Assembly: GCF_000412635.1 (NCBI RefSeq)
Contig: NZ_ASTG01000005.1
Location: 1-64,000 of the forward strand
DNA: 64,000 nt
Source: Sphingobium bisphenolivorans
GTDB taxonomy: Bacteria; Pseudomonadota; Alphaproteobacteria; Sphingomonadales; Sphingomonadaceae
Direction: 5' to 3'
Every line of letters starts with the position of its first letter. Position 1 is the first letter of the stretch. Positions 8,764 to 16,637 of the stretch are shown here, one piece after another. The position numbers and the translations under genes are program-made. The notes under the pieces are model-generated. The model saw only the letters and a program-made list of their open reading frames with translations. It ran no database searches and was not told the DNA's origin.

Positions 8764-9186
8764 ATGGCGTTTTCTCAGGATCAGTTTGAGCGCATGGTGC
8801 GCGATGTGCCGGGCTTCGGGCGCGATCCCGCTTCCGTACGCAAGCGGATCGAGACGATGGAGGCCTTGCTGGAAGGTTTGTTCGTCATTCCAGGCACGAG
8901 AAGGCGGGTGGGGCTGGACAGCCTGATCGGCCTTGTTCCCGTAGTCGGCGACATCGCCACGGCAGCAATGGGCGCATGGATCGTGTGGGAAGCGCGCAAC
9001 CTCGGCATGTCGAAATGGCAGCTTACCCGCATGGCGGCCAATGTCGGCATCGACACGGTGGTCGGCGCCATTCCCTTTGCCGGCGATGTGTTCGACTTTC
9101 TCTACAAATCCAACAGCAAGAATCTGCGGATCATCCGCAAGCATCTCGACAGGCACCATCCTGCGACGGCGACGATCGACGGTTAG
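8764..9186 (+). CDS. DUF4112 domain protein
   Basis: 140 residues with the DUF4112 pattern: SLIGLVPVVGDIATAAMGAWIVWEARNLGMSKWQLTRMAANVGIDTVVGAIPFAGDVFDFLYKSN. Two moderately hydrophobic helices with the paired motifs LVPVVGD and AIPFAGD suggest association with the membrane. A GGAG site lies just before the ATG. It follows the solute-binding lipoprotein by 18 bp, so the two are likely co-transcribed. Its last 4 bases overlap the end of the convergent RNase T2 gene. Function of the domain is unknown. Confidence 0.88.
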   Translation: MAFSQDQFERMVRDVPGFGRDPASVRKRIETMEALLEGLFVIPGTRRRVGLDSLIGLVPVVGDIATAAMGAWIVWEARNLGMSKWQLTRMAANVGIDTVVGAIPFAGDVFDFLYKSNSKNLRIIRKHLDRHHPATATIDG

Positions 9187-9884
9187 CGCGTGATCCGCAG
9201 CGCGCTGCCATTCGCAGCGCCTCGTTGATGAGCCGGGCAACGGGCGAACTCCATCGCCCGGTTCATGCAGAGCGCCACTTCGCTCAGCCGATTGTCGCGC
9301 GTCGTCATCACCCGCAGCATGTCGGGCCGCATGCCCTGATTGGCGGCGGCGAAGGCCTTGGCGAACTGCCCCACGGTCAACGCCTTGCGCCGGGCCAGCG
9401 CCGCCATGTCCGGATAGCGGATCGAGCCGTACAAGGTGCGCGCCAGATTGAAATAGAGCTCCGGCTTGGTCGTCATGCAGCTGCCGTGCTTGGCCCATTC
9501 ATGCTGGATCAGCTGGGCCGAGGGGGTGGCGCACAGATTCTGCCGGATCACCGCCGGCGGGACGAGATCGGTGGAGCGGCAATATTGCGGCCACCTCTTG
9601 CCACTGCCATCCGGCCACAGGCCGTGCAGGGTGAAGCCGAACCTGCCGCCGCGGCCGCCGCACTGGAAACTGTCCGCAGCGGCGCGAGCGCCCGCGCAAT
9701 ATTGCGGCGACCAGGAGAGAGCGAGGGTGTAGCCGCCGGTGGGCAGGAAACGGCGCGGTTCGCGCTCCGTCGGCAGATCAGGTCGGGGCCGCGGAATGGA
9801 GGTCGGCAATCGGCATTGAACCGCTTGCGCCGCTGCCGTGCCCGGGAAGGCGGGCAACAGCAAGAGCAGGAGAAATCTAGGCAA
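9183..9884 (-). CDS. secreted ribonuclease T2 family protein
   Basis: 233 residues with a signal peptide (residues 1-19). Both catalytic boxes of the RNase T2 family are present: CAS I as FTLHGLWPDG (residues about 83-92) and CAS II as HEWAKHGSC (residues about 128-136), with their catalytic histidines and glutamate. The usual LSWSPQYC strand and several cysteine pairs are also present. It should act in the periplasm or outside the cell on single-stranded RNA, giving cyclic 2',3' phosphates. Its start codon overlaps the end of nadC by 8 bp, so it sits at the tail of the nadA-nadC operon. Confidence 0.93.
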   Translation of the reverse strand: MPRFLLLLLLPAFPGTAAAQAVQCRLPTSIPRPRPDLPTEREPRRFLPTGGYTLALSWSPQYCAGARAAADSFQCGGRGGRFGFTLHGLWPDGSGKRWPQYCRSTDLVPPAVIRQNLCATPSAQLIQHEWAKHGSCMTTKPELYFNLARTLYGSIRYPDMAALARRKALTVGQFAKAFAAANQGMRPDMLRVMTTRDNRLSEVALCMNRAMEFARCPAHQRGAANGSALRITR

Positions 9885-10725
9885 AGGCGAAGTCCAGCCC
9901 GATGTCGGCGGCCGGCGCTGACTGGGTGAGGCGGCCGACGCTGATGTAGGTGACGCCAGTATCCGCCTTGGCGCGGATAGTTTCCAGCGTCACGCCGCCG
10001 GAAGCCTCCGTGGGCACCCGCCCGCCGACCAGCGTCACCGCGCCGCGCAGCGTGGGCGCGTCCATATTGTCGAGCAGCAGATGCGTGGCCCCGGCGGCGA
10101 GGGCCGGTTCGATCTGATCGACGCGGTCAACCTCGACGATGATGCTGGCGATACCGGCCGCGGCGGCGCGGCGCACCGCCTCCTCCACCGATCCGGCGAC
10201 CGCGATGTGATTGTCCTTGATCATCGCCGCGTCCCACAGGCCCATGCGGTGATTGGTCGCGCCGCCCATGCGCGTCGCATATTTCTCCAGCACGCGCAGC
10301 CCCGGAATCGTCTTGCGGGTGTCCAGCAGGGTAGTGCCCGAACCGAGTATCGCGTCCACATAGGCGCGGGTCATGGTGGCGATGCCGGTCAGATGCTGCA
10401 CCGTGTTGAGCGCCGAGCGCTCGGCCGTCAGCATCGCGCGCGCCTTGCCACGGATGCGCATGATGTCGGAGCCCGCGGAAACGCGGTCGCCATCCTGCCG
10501 CAGCAGTTCGATCTCCACATCCGGGTCGAGCGCGCGGAAGAAAGCCGCCGCGATCGGCAGGCCCGCCAGGGTTGCGGCGTCCCGGCTGTCCATCACGCCA
10601 TCGAAGACCGCATCGGCGGGGATAACGGCCTCGCTGGTGACATCGCGGCCATGGGGACCGAGGTCTTCGGCGAGGGTTGCCGCGACAAAGGCGTCGAGGT
10701 CGAAGCCGGGGAGGGAGAAGGTCAT
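9877..10725 (-). CDS. nadC: quinolinate phosphoribosyltransferase
   Basis: Converts quinolinate and PRPP to nicotinate mononucleotide in de novo NAD synthesis. 282 residues from the ATG at 10725; this start overlaps the stop of the upstream small ORF in an ATGA junction. Family features are LAEDLGPHGRDVTSEAVIP at the N-terminus, ALNTVQHLTGIATMTRAYVDA, LDTRKTIPGLRVLEKYA, MRLGW-type GGATNHRMGLWDAAMIKDNH and VEVDRVDQ with LLLDNMDAP. It belongs to one unit with nadA. Confidence 0.96.
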   Translation of the reverse strand: MTFSLPGFDLDAFVAATLAEDLGPHGRDVTSEAVIPADAVFDGVMDSRDAATLAGLPIAAAFFRALDPDVEIELLRQDGDRVSAGSDIMRIRGKARAMLTAERSALNTVQHLTGIATMTRAYVDAILGSGTTLLDTRKTIPGLRVLEKYATRMGGATNHRMGLWDAAMIKDNHIAVAGSVEEAVRRAAAAGIASIIVEVDRVDQIEPALAAGATHLLLDNMDAPTLRGAVTLVGGRVPTEASGGVTLETIRAKADTGVTYISVGRLTQSAPAADIGLDFAFA

Positions 10726-10907
10726 GGGTTGGCAAGTCTCCGGGCGATGCTGTCCATCTTCACCGCCTGCTCGCTGCCGGCTGGGAATGTCCAATAGTCA
10801 TGTTTGCGGCGCGGCCAGGGCCATTCCAATCGCAGCACGCCACGCAGGCGCTTGTCCGAAATACCGTGGCTGCGCGCAACCTCCACGGCTGTCACCATCT
10901 GCTCCAT
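10722..10907 (-). CDS. small helix-turn-helix-like protein between nadA and nadC
   Basis: 61 residues. It starts inside the nadA stop (TGATG) and ends inside the nadC start (ATGA), so it is probably translated by coupling to both. The sequence VTAVEVARSHGISDKRLRGVLR resembles a winged or MerR-like helix-turn-helix, and the tail DYWTFPAGSEQAVKMDSIARRL resembles the short C-terminal strand and helix seen after such domains. The tight overlaps support a real gene. A role in regulating NAD synthesis is speculation. I do not recognise a named family. Confidence 0.7.
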   Translation of the reverse strand: MEQMVTAVEVARSHGISDKRLRGVLRLEWPWPRRKHDYWTFPAGSEQAVKMDSIARRLANP

Positions 10908-11893
10908 CAGCGCGAGCCCAGATCACCCTGCCCAACCGTGCCGCTTGCCATTTCCAGCATGCGGTCGAGGCTCTTCTTGGCGGCGAGGCGCAGGCCCTCC
11001 TCCATCTCGATGCGCGGCTGAAGATCGCGCAGCGCGAGGTAGAGCTTCTCCATCGTGTTGAGCGCCATATAGGGGCAGATGTTGCAGTTGCAGTTCCCAT
11101 CAGCACCCGGCGCGCCGATGAAGGTCTTTTCCGGCACCGCCTTCTGCATCTGGTGGATGATGTGCGGTTCGGTCGCGACGATCAGCGTGTCGCCTGGCAT
11201 CTTCTTCGAAAAGTCGAGGATGCCGCTGGTCGAGCCGATATAGTCGGCATGATCGACGATGTGGGGCGGGCATTCCGGGTGCGCGGCGATCGGCGCGCCG
11301 GGATGCTGCGCCTTGAGCTTCAGCAGTTCGGTTTCGCTGAACGCCTCGTGCACGATGCAGACGCCCGGCCATAGCAGCATTTCGCGGCCCAGCTTGCGGG
11401 AGAGATAGCCGCCCAGATGCTTATCGGGGCCGAAGATGATCTTCTGATCCCTGGGGATCTGCGACAGGATTTTTTCCGCCGAAGAACTGGTGACGATGAT
11501 GTCGCTGAGCGCCTTCACTTCGGCCGAGCAGTTGATGTAGCTCAAGGCGATATGATCGGGATGCGCTTCCCGGAACGCCTTGAACTGCGTGGGGGGGCAA
11601 CTGTCTTCAAGGCTGCAACCGGCATCCATGTCCGGCAGCACGACGATCTTCTCGGGGCTCAGGATCTTTGCCGTCTCCGCCATGAAGCGCACCCCGCAAA
11701 AGGCGATCACGTCGGCATCCGTCTCGGCTGCCTTGCGCGACAATTCCAGGCTGTCGCCGACAAAATCGGACAGGTCCTGGATTTCGGGCTTCTGGTAATA
11801 ATGGCCGAGGATGACGGCATTGCGCTCCTTGCGCAGGCGGTCGATTTCCGCGCGCAGGTCGATACCCTGCGGGATTCCGGTGATAGCGTTCAT
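10907..11893 (-). CDS. nadA: quinolinate synthase
   Basis: Condenses iminoaspartate with dihydroxyacetone phosphate to quinolinate using a [4Fe-4S] cluster. 328 residues. The three cluster cysteines are expected in [24 protein letters not shown] and [21 protein letters not shown]. The N-terminal [30 protein letters not shown] is characteristic. No nadB or aspartate dehydrogenase gene is adjacent, so the source of iminoaspartate must be encoded elsewhere. Confidence 0.97.
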   Translation of the reverse strand: MNAITGIPQGIDLRAEIDRLRKERNAVILGHYYQKPEIQDLSDFVGDSLELSRKAAETDADVIAFCGVRFMAETAKILSPEKIVVLPDMDAGCSLEDSCPPTQFKAFREAHPDHIALSYINCSAEVKALSDIIVTSSSAEKILSQIPRDQKIIFGPDKHLGGYLSRKLGREMLLWPGVCIVHEAFSETELLKLKAQHPGAPIAAHPECPPHIVDHADYIGSTSGILDFSKKMPGDTLIVATEPHIIHQMQKAVPEKTFIGAPGADGNCNCNICPYMALNTMEKLYLALRDLQPRIEMEEGLRLAAKKSLDRMLEMASGTVGQGDLGSR

Positions 11894-11932
11894 GTCCCTA
11901 CCCTACTCCTCAAGGGCTGATTGCAGCGCGCC

Positions 11933-12652
11933 CTAGCCTGAGCGGCGCCTGTTTGCCAGTACCTCATTGATCGGCGTGGTCACGTCCCACTGCTCCGGGT
12001 TGCGGCCGGCGCGCTCGGGCGGGAAGGTGACGATCACCCGCGCGTCATTATAGCCGATCGCGCCCAGCGGCGCACCGATCAGCTTGGACAGCGCCGCCCG
12101 GCCGAACTGGCGCGCCTGCGCCATGCGTTCGGGGGCACGCGCTTCCTTCTCGGCACGGCTCTGGGCATGAGCGGAGGTGCGGCGGCTAAGTTCCTCGCCA
12201 GCCTGGCGCGTGACGAACAGACCATTGGTCCGGACAAGCGTGCGGCGGCTCTCATCCACATTGGCGCGGCCTGCCGTCACATCGGGGGCGTTGACGATGA
12301 GCGTGCGGGTCTTCTCATTCCACTCGAGATCGCTCGCGCCGATGCCGCCGACATCGATATAATAGTCGACCGAGAACGGCATCTTCACCAGCTGATCGGA
12401 CTTCAGCAAGCCGAAGCCGCGCACATCCTGCGCCGTGCTCTGGATCGTGCCGGAGAGGTCGGCGACCTTCAGGCGGGATGATCCGGCGAGCCGTTCGGCG
12501 ATGACCCGGGTGACAGCCGAACCGTCATCCTCCACCGTCACCGCATAGTCGCGCTGATAGCGTTGCCAGCCGATCAGCATCGCCGCTCCCACCAGCAGGA
12601 TCAGAAGCGCGGCGACGACCGCGCCGGCATGCCGCTTCAGCGTAACTGCCAT
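11933..12652 (-). CDS. DUF4230 family membrane-anchored protein
   Basis: 239 residues with one N-terminal membrane helix (residues about 8-28, GAVVAALLILLVGAAMLIGW), then a soluble domain with the DUF4230 pattern (LVKMPFSVDYYIDVGGIGASDLEWNEKTRTLIVNAPDVT). The C-terminal helical part ends in YNDARVIVTFPPERAG. It should face the periplasm. Its start overlaps the end of the metallo-hydrolase gene by 16 bp, so both are one transcript. Function unknown. Confidence 0.8.
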   Translation of the reverse strand: MAVTLKRHAGAVVAALLILLVGAAMLIGWQRYQRDYAVTVEDDGSAVTRVIAERLAGSSRLKVADLSGTIQSTAQDVRGFGLLKSDQLVKMPFSVDYYIDVGGIGASDLEWNEKTRTLIVNAPDVTAGRANVDESRRTLVRTNGLFVTRQAGEELSRRTSAHAQSRAEKEARAPERMAQARQFGRAALSKLIGAPLGAIGYNDARVIVTFPPERAGRNPEQWDVTTPINEVLANRRRSG

Positions 12653-13515
12653 CGCCCATCCCCCGCCGCAGCGGCGAGGCCGCGGCCGTCGAGGTCGATC
12701 AGGTGGGCGAGCACGGATCGTCCCGCCGCACTATGCAGGCGCGGATCGACGCCACGATACATATCCGCCACCATTTCGGGGATGCTGCTCTCGCCATTGC
12801 GTTCGAGGAAACGCAGGATTTGCCCCTCCCGCTGCTTGCGATGGCCCATCATGCCGCGCACGAGCCGGCGCGGATGCTCGACCGGATCGCCATGGGCGGG
12901 ATAATAGATGGCGTCCTCTCGATCCAGCAGCCGCTGCATCGAGTTCATGTAGGCGGCCATGTCGCCATCGGGCGGCGAGACCACGCTGGTGGACCAGCCC
13001 ATCACATGATCGCCGGTAAAAAGAGCCGCTTCCTCGCCCAGCGCGAAGCAGAGATGGTTGGAGGTGTGGCCGGGCGTCGCCACCGCTTCGATCGTCCAGC
13101 CGTCGCCGCCGATCTGCTCCCCATCGGCCAGCACGCGGTCAGGCCGGTAGCTCGCATCGAACGCCGCGTCGGCGCGCGGGCCGTCATCGTCCAGCGTCAG
13201 CGGCGCGCAGCCGATGATCGGCGCGCCCGTCCGTTCGCTCAGCGGCCGTGCGGCAGGGCTATGATCGCGATGGGTGTGGGTGCAGACGATCGCCTTGACC
13301 GGCCGGCTGCCGATCGCCGCCAGCAATGCAGCCAGATGCTCCGGACCATCGGGACCCGGATCGATGACCGCGACGTCGTCCCTGCCCACCAGATAGGTCT
13401 GCGTTCCCGTATAGGTGAAGGCGGAGGGGTTGGGTGCCAGCACACGTCCCACCAGCGGGGAAAGCTGCATCAGCGCCCCGGTCGGGAGGTCGGCCGGATC
13501 GAAGGGAGTAGCCAT
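12637..13515 (-). CDS. metallo-beta-lactamase fold hydrolase (LACTB2-like)
   Basis: 292 residues. The metal site HTHRDHSPAARPL (residues about 80-92) is the HxHxDH motif; a second histidine is in TPGHTSNHLCF and the aspartate in LFTGDHVMGW, and a late histidine is in YYPAHGDPV. A C-terminal helical domain of about 70 residues (MMGHRKQREGQILRFLE...) matches the LACTB2-type winged helix found in RNA or thioester hydrolases. The substrate is not known. It is divergent to xerC with 64 bp between. Confidence 0.88.
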   Translation of the reverse strand: MATPFDPADLPTGALMQLSPLVGRVLAPNPSAFTYTGTQTYLVGRDDVAVIDPGPDGPEHLAALLAAIGSRPVKAIVCTHTHRDHSPAARPLSERTGAPIIGCAPLTLDDDGPRADAAFDASYRPDRVLADGEQIGGDGWTIEAVATPGHTSNHLCFALGEEAALFTGDHVMGWSTSVVSPPDGDMAAYMNSMQRLLDREDAIYYPAHGDPVEHPRRLVRGMMGHRKQREGQILRFLERNGESSIPEMVADMYRGVDPRLHSAAGRSVLAHLIDLDGRGLAAAAGDGRWQLR

Positions 13516-13579
13516 ATCTCATCCATGTGCCCATTTACGAGCGGTTTTCAAGGGCCATTCCCTGGCCTACAGTGCCGCC

Positions 13580-14476
13580 ATGACGGAGGCTGGCAATCTT
13601 GTAGAACGTTGGCGGCGGCATCTTGCGCTCGACCGGCGGCGCTCCACGCATACGGTCCGCGCCTATGTCGCGACGGCCGAGCGGCTGGTCGCCTTTCTGG
13701 AGGAGCATCGCGGCGGGCCGGTCACAACGGCGATGCTATCGGGGCTGGAGCAGGCGGACCTCCGCGCCTTTCTGACCGTGCGGCGCATGGATGGGCTCGG
13801 CAATGTGTCGGCCGCGCGAGAGCTTTCGGCGGTGCGCGGCTTCCTGAAGTTCGTGGGCGGGGAGGATGCGCGTGTGCCGTTGCTGAAGGGTCCGCGTGTC
13901 AAGCGTGGCCTGCCCCGGCCCGTATCTCCGGACGAAGCGGTCGCGCTGGCGCAGGACATAGCCGAGACGGCACGCGAGCAATGGATCGGCGCGCGCGATT
14001 GGGCCGTGCTGTTGCTGCTTTACGGCGCGGGGCTGCGCATCGGCGAGGCGATGGGGCTGACCGGGGCCGTGCTGCCTTTCGCCGAGACGCTGCGGGTGAC
14101 AGGCAAGCGCGGCAAGACGCGCATCGTCCCCTTGCTCCCCAAGGTGCGGGAGGCGCTCGAACAATATGTCGCGATGTGCCCCTTCGCGATGGAGCGCGAC
14201 GAGCCGCTGTTCCGGGGCGCTCGCGGCGGTCCGCTCTCCCCTGCCCTCATCCGCCGCGCCGTGCAGGGAGCGCGCGGGCGGCTCGGCCTGCCGGAGCGGA
14301 CGACGCCGCATGCGCTGCGGCACAGCTTCGCTACGCATTTGCTCGGGCGCGGGGCCGACCTGCGCTCGCTTCAGGAACTGCTCGGCCATGCGAGCCTGTC
14401 CTCGACGCAAATCTATACCCAGGTGGACGCGGCGCATCTGCTCGACATCTACCGCAATGCCCACCCCCGGGCGTGA
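13580..14476 (+). CDS. xerC: tyrosine recombinase XerC
   Basis: Site-specific recombinase that resolves chromosome dimers at dif with XerD. 298 residues from the ATG at 13580. An N-terminal SAM-like domain (residues about 8-90) precedes the catalytic domain. Catalytic residues visible: Arg in LYGAGLRIGEAMGL, Lys in GKRGKTRIVPL, the HxxR in TPHALRHSFATHL, His in LLGHASLSSTQIY and the nucleophile Tyr in STQIYTQVD. The stop is immediately followed by the stop of the convergent dedA gene. No dif site was found by eye. Confidence 0.94.
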   Translation: MTEAGNLVERWRRHLALDRRRSTHTVRAYVATAERLVAFLEEHRGGPVTTAMLSGLEQADLRAFLTVRRMDGLGNVSAARELSAVRGFLKFVGGEDARVPLLKGPRVKRGLPRPVSPDEAVALAQDIAETAREQWIGARDWAVLLLLYGAGLRIGEAMGLTGAVLPFAETLRVTGKRGKTRIVPLLPKVREALEQYVAMCPFAMERDEPLFRGARGGPLSPALIRRAVQGARGRLGLPERTTPHALRHSFATHLLGRGADLRSLQELLGHASLSSTQIYTQVDAAHLLDIYRNAHPRA

Positions 14477-15076
14477 TCAGCCCCTCGGCTTCCAGGTGAC
14501 CAGCCTCCAGAGATAGATCAGCACCGCGCCCACCACGCAGGCGGTCGCGACCGGTCCCACATATTTGTCGATGTCCCGGAAATTCTGCCCCAGCATATAG
14601 CCCGCATAGGCAAGGACGATGTTCCAAATGAGCGCGCCGGCCGCCGTCCAGAGCAGGAAGCGGGCATGGCCCATGCGGAACAGCCCGGCCGGCAGCGAGA
14701 TCATCGTGCGGAAGGCGGGCAGGAAGCGGAACACGAAGACGACAATCTGCCCATATTTGCCGAAAATATGGTCGAGCGCCTCGACATCCTTCCATTCCAG
14801 CGTCGCCCAACGACCATAGCGATCGACCAGAGGTTTCAAGCGGCCAAAGCCCAGCTTGTGTCCGATCAGATACCAGAAATAATTGCCGACCGTGGTGCCG
14901 ACGGTGCCTGCGAACAGCAGCCAGCTCATGTCCATCCGCCCCTGCCCGACGCGAATGCCGCCAATACCCATGATGAGTTCCGATGGGATCGGCGGAAACA
15001 CATTCTCCAGCACCATCAGCAGGAAAATGCCCCAATAGCCGCCGGCGTCGATCAGGCGGAGGACCCAGTCGGTCAC
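14477..15076 (-). CDS. DedA family membrane protein
   Basis: 199 residues with about five membrane segments. The DedA/VTT signature is present: VLENVFPPIPSELIMGIGG near the N-terminus, then VGNYFWYLIGHKLG, and RFLPAFRTMISLPAGLFRMGHARFLLW. Family members act in lipid scrambling, membrane-potential maintenance and drug tolerance. It lies end to end with xerC and is followed upstream by a palindromic intergenic repeat. Confidence 0.93.
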   Translation of the reverse strand: MTDWVLRLIDAGGYWGIFLLMVLENVFPPIPSELIMGIGGIRVGQGRMDMSWLLFAGTVGTTVGNYFWYLIGHKLGFGRLKPLVDRYGRWATLEWKDVEALDHIFGKYGQIVVFVFRFLPAFRTMISLPAGLFRMGHARFLLWTAAGALIWNIVLAYAGYMLGQNFRDIDKYVGPVATACVVGAVLIYLWRLVTWKPRG

Positions 15077-15077
15077 A

Positions 15078-15162
15078 TTCCGTCATCCCGGCACAAGCTG
15101 AAATCTCCCTTCGGTGGCTGAGCGTCGGGCCTGCGATCCCGGCTTACGCCGGGATGACGGAA
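15078..15162. repeat. intergenic inverted repeat
   Basis: Two perfect 15-bp arms (15078-15092 and 15148-15162, with core GTCATCCCGGC / GCCGGGATGAC) flank a 55-bp loop between dedA and gshB. It can fold in the transcript of gshB-dedA. Similar short palindromes recur at other intergenic points in this window (49.8 and 63.4 kb), so it is a dispersed repeat. Confidence 0.85.
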
Positions 15163-15167
15163 CAAAT

Positions 15168-16142
15168 TCAAGCTGCCGCCCTTTCCGCCAGACGTGCGTC
15201 GATGGCGTCCCAGATCATGCCGCCGGTGTCGGTGCCGTTAAAGGCGTCGATGGAGACGATGCCGGTGGGCGAGGTCACGTTGATTTCCGTCAGCCACTCC
15301 CCGCCGATCACGTCGATGCCGACGAACAGCAGGCCGCGGCGCTTGAGTTCCGGACCCATGGCGGCACAAATCTCCCGCTCCCGATCGGTGAGTTCGGTTT
15401 TCGCGGCCGAACCGCCGACGGCGAGATTGGAACGGATCTCGCCCGCGCCGGGAATCCGATTGATCGCGCCCGCAATCTCGCCATCGATCAGAACGATGCG
15501 CTTGTCGCCCTGCGCCACACCGGGGATGAAGGCCTGTACCATGAAGGGTTCGACCCACGACGCCTTGAACAGTTCCACCAGCGCCGACAGGTTCGCGCCG
15601 GACTGGCCGACATGGAAGACGGCGTTGCCCGCATTGCCGTAAAGGGGCTTCACCACGACTTCGCCATGTTCCTTCAGGAAGCTGCGCACCTCGTCCAGGT
15701 CACGAGTGATCATCGTCGGCGGCATGAAGCAGGCATAGTCGAGCACGAACAGCTTTTCGGGCGCATTGCGCACCGAAGCGGGATCATTCACCACCAGCGT
15801 TTCGGCCTGCACCCGCTCCAGCAGATGGGTAGCCGTGATGTAGCTGAGGTCGAAAGGCGGGTCCTGGCGCATGAGCACGACGTCCACTTCGCGCCCCAAG
15901 TCCAGGACCTCGGCCGGACCGAAGGCGAAATGGTCGCCATCTTGCCTCTGCACCTTCACCGGCCGCGCCTTCGCCAGTACGCGCCCGTCGCGATAGGTGA
16001 GATCGGGCGCGAGATAATGATAAAGCCGGTGCCCCCTCGCCTGCCCTGCCAGCATGATGTGGAAGGTCGAATCGCCAGCGATATTGATCCCCTCCATCGG
16101 GTCCATCTGCACGGCGACGGTGAGCGGGTTCAGTTGGGTCAT
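15168..16142 (-). CDS. gshB: glutathione synthetase
   Basis: Joins gamma-glutamylcysteine and glycine with ATP. 324 residues, usual length. The ATP-grasp features are present: VQMDPMEGINIAGDSTFHIMLAGQARGH at the N-terminus, LMRQDPPFDLSYITATHLLE, VVKPLYGNAGNAVFHV and FIPGVAQGDKRIVLIDGEIAGAINR. The C-terminus FVGIDVIGGEWLTEINVTSPTG is diagnostic. It is likely part of the rsmI-yraN-gshB unit, though a 126-bp gap with an inverted repeat separates it from yraN. Confidence 0.97.
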   Translation of the reverse strand: MTQLNPLTVAVQMDPMEGINIAGDSTFHIMLAGQARGHRLYHYLAPDLTYRDGRVLAKARPVKVQRQDGDHFAFGPAEVLDLGREVDVVLMRQDPPFDLSYITATHLLERVQAETLVVNDPASVRNAPEKLFVLDYACFMPPTMITRDLDEVRSFLKEHGEVVVKPLYGNAGNAVFHVGQSGANLSALVELFKASWVEPFMVQAFIPGVAQGDKRIVLIDGEIAGAINRIPGAGEIRSNLAVGGSAAKTELTDREREICAAMGPELKRRGLLFVGIDVIGGEWLTEINVTSPTGIVSIDAFNGTDTGGMIWDAIDARLAERAAA

Positions 16143-16153
16143 TACCTATCCTT

Positions 16154-16257
16154 GTTCGGTTCGCCCTGAGCGAAGTCGCAGGACTCCTCTGAGCGTTAGC
16201 GAGGTGTTTGCCTTCGCTGGCGCTCAGGCGAGGGCTTCGACTTCGCTCAGCCCGAAC
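16154..16257. repeat. nested inverted repeat between gshB and yraN
   Basis: Perfect 13-bp arms CTGAGCGAAGTCG (16166-16178) and CGACTTCGCTCAG (16238-16250), extended imperfectly by GTTCGG/CCGAAC outside, with a second inverted pair CTGAGCG / CGCTCAG (16190-16196, 16221-16227) inside. This type of palindrome is common between genes in sphingomonads. Confidence 0.8.
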
Positions 16258-16268
16258 GGATGGAGAGG

Positions 16269-16637
16269 CTACCCCCCATGCCAGACATTCGCCAGATGGC
16301 GCGGCGGACGGCCCGGCGCAAGGAGCATCACGTCGATTCGCATGTCGTCGCCCGGCTGAGCGAGGTCGTAGAACAGCATTTCCGCCGCCGCCGCGACCCG
16401 CGACAGCCGCCGCTCGTCTATCGCAAGGTCCAGATCGGCCCAGCTCGCCCGTGCCTTCACCTCGACAAAGGCGAGCAGGCTGCCGCGTCGCACGACCAGG
16501 TCGACCTCGCCCGCAGGCGTGCGCATCCGCCGCCCGACGATCTGCCAGCCCTTCAGCCGCAGCCACCAGCCCGCGATCCGTTCCGCCTGACGGCCGCGCT
16601 TCTCCGCCAGCTTTCTCGCAGGCGCGGGACGCTTCAC
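16269..16637 (-). CDS. yraN: UPF0102 (YraN) family protein
   Basis: 122 residues with a nuclease-like fold. The conserved elements are AERIAGWWLRLKGWQIVGRRMRT, GEVDLVVRRGSLLAFVEVKAR (the Asp, Glu and Val-Lys pattern of the PD-(D/E)xK fold) and a late VARVAAAAEMLF-like helix. The GTG start overlaps the rsmI stop in a GTGA junction. Its role is not established; neighbours are cell-wall and translation genes, as in many proteobacteria. Confidence 0.92.
   Translation of the reverse strand: MKRPAPARKLAEKRGRQAERIAGWWLRLKGWQIVGRRMRTPAGEVDLVVRRGSLLAFVEVKARASWADLDLAIDERRLSRVAAAAEMLFYDLAQPGDDMRIDVMLLAPGRPPRHLANVWHGG

Noticed and set aside
7207-9498. 763-codon open frame on the minus strand opposite the binding lipoprotein and DUF4112 genes
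   Set aside because: No family features, low-complexity His/Arg/Gln-rich sequence; it mirrors two well-supported plus-strand genes in high-GC DNA.
13580-14476. Tyrosine recombinase as part of an integrated element
   Set aside because: The sequence and length fit housekeeping XerC; there is no attachment repeat, tRNA or phage gene around it.
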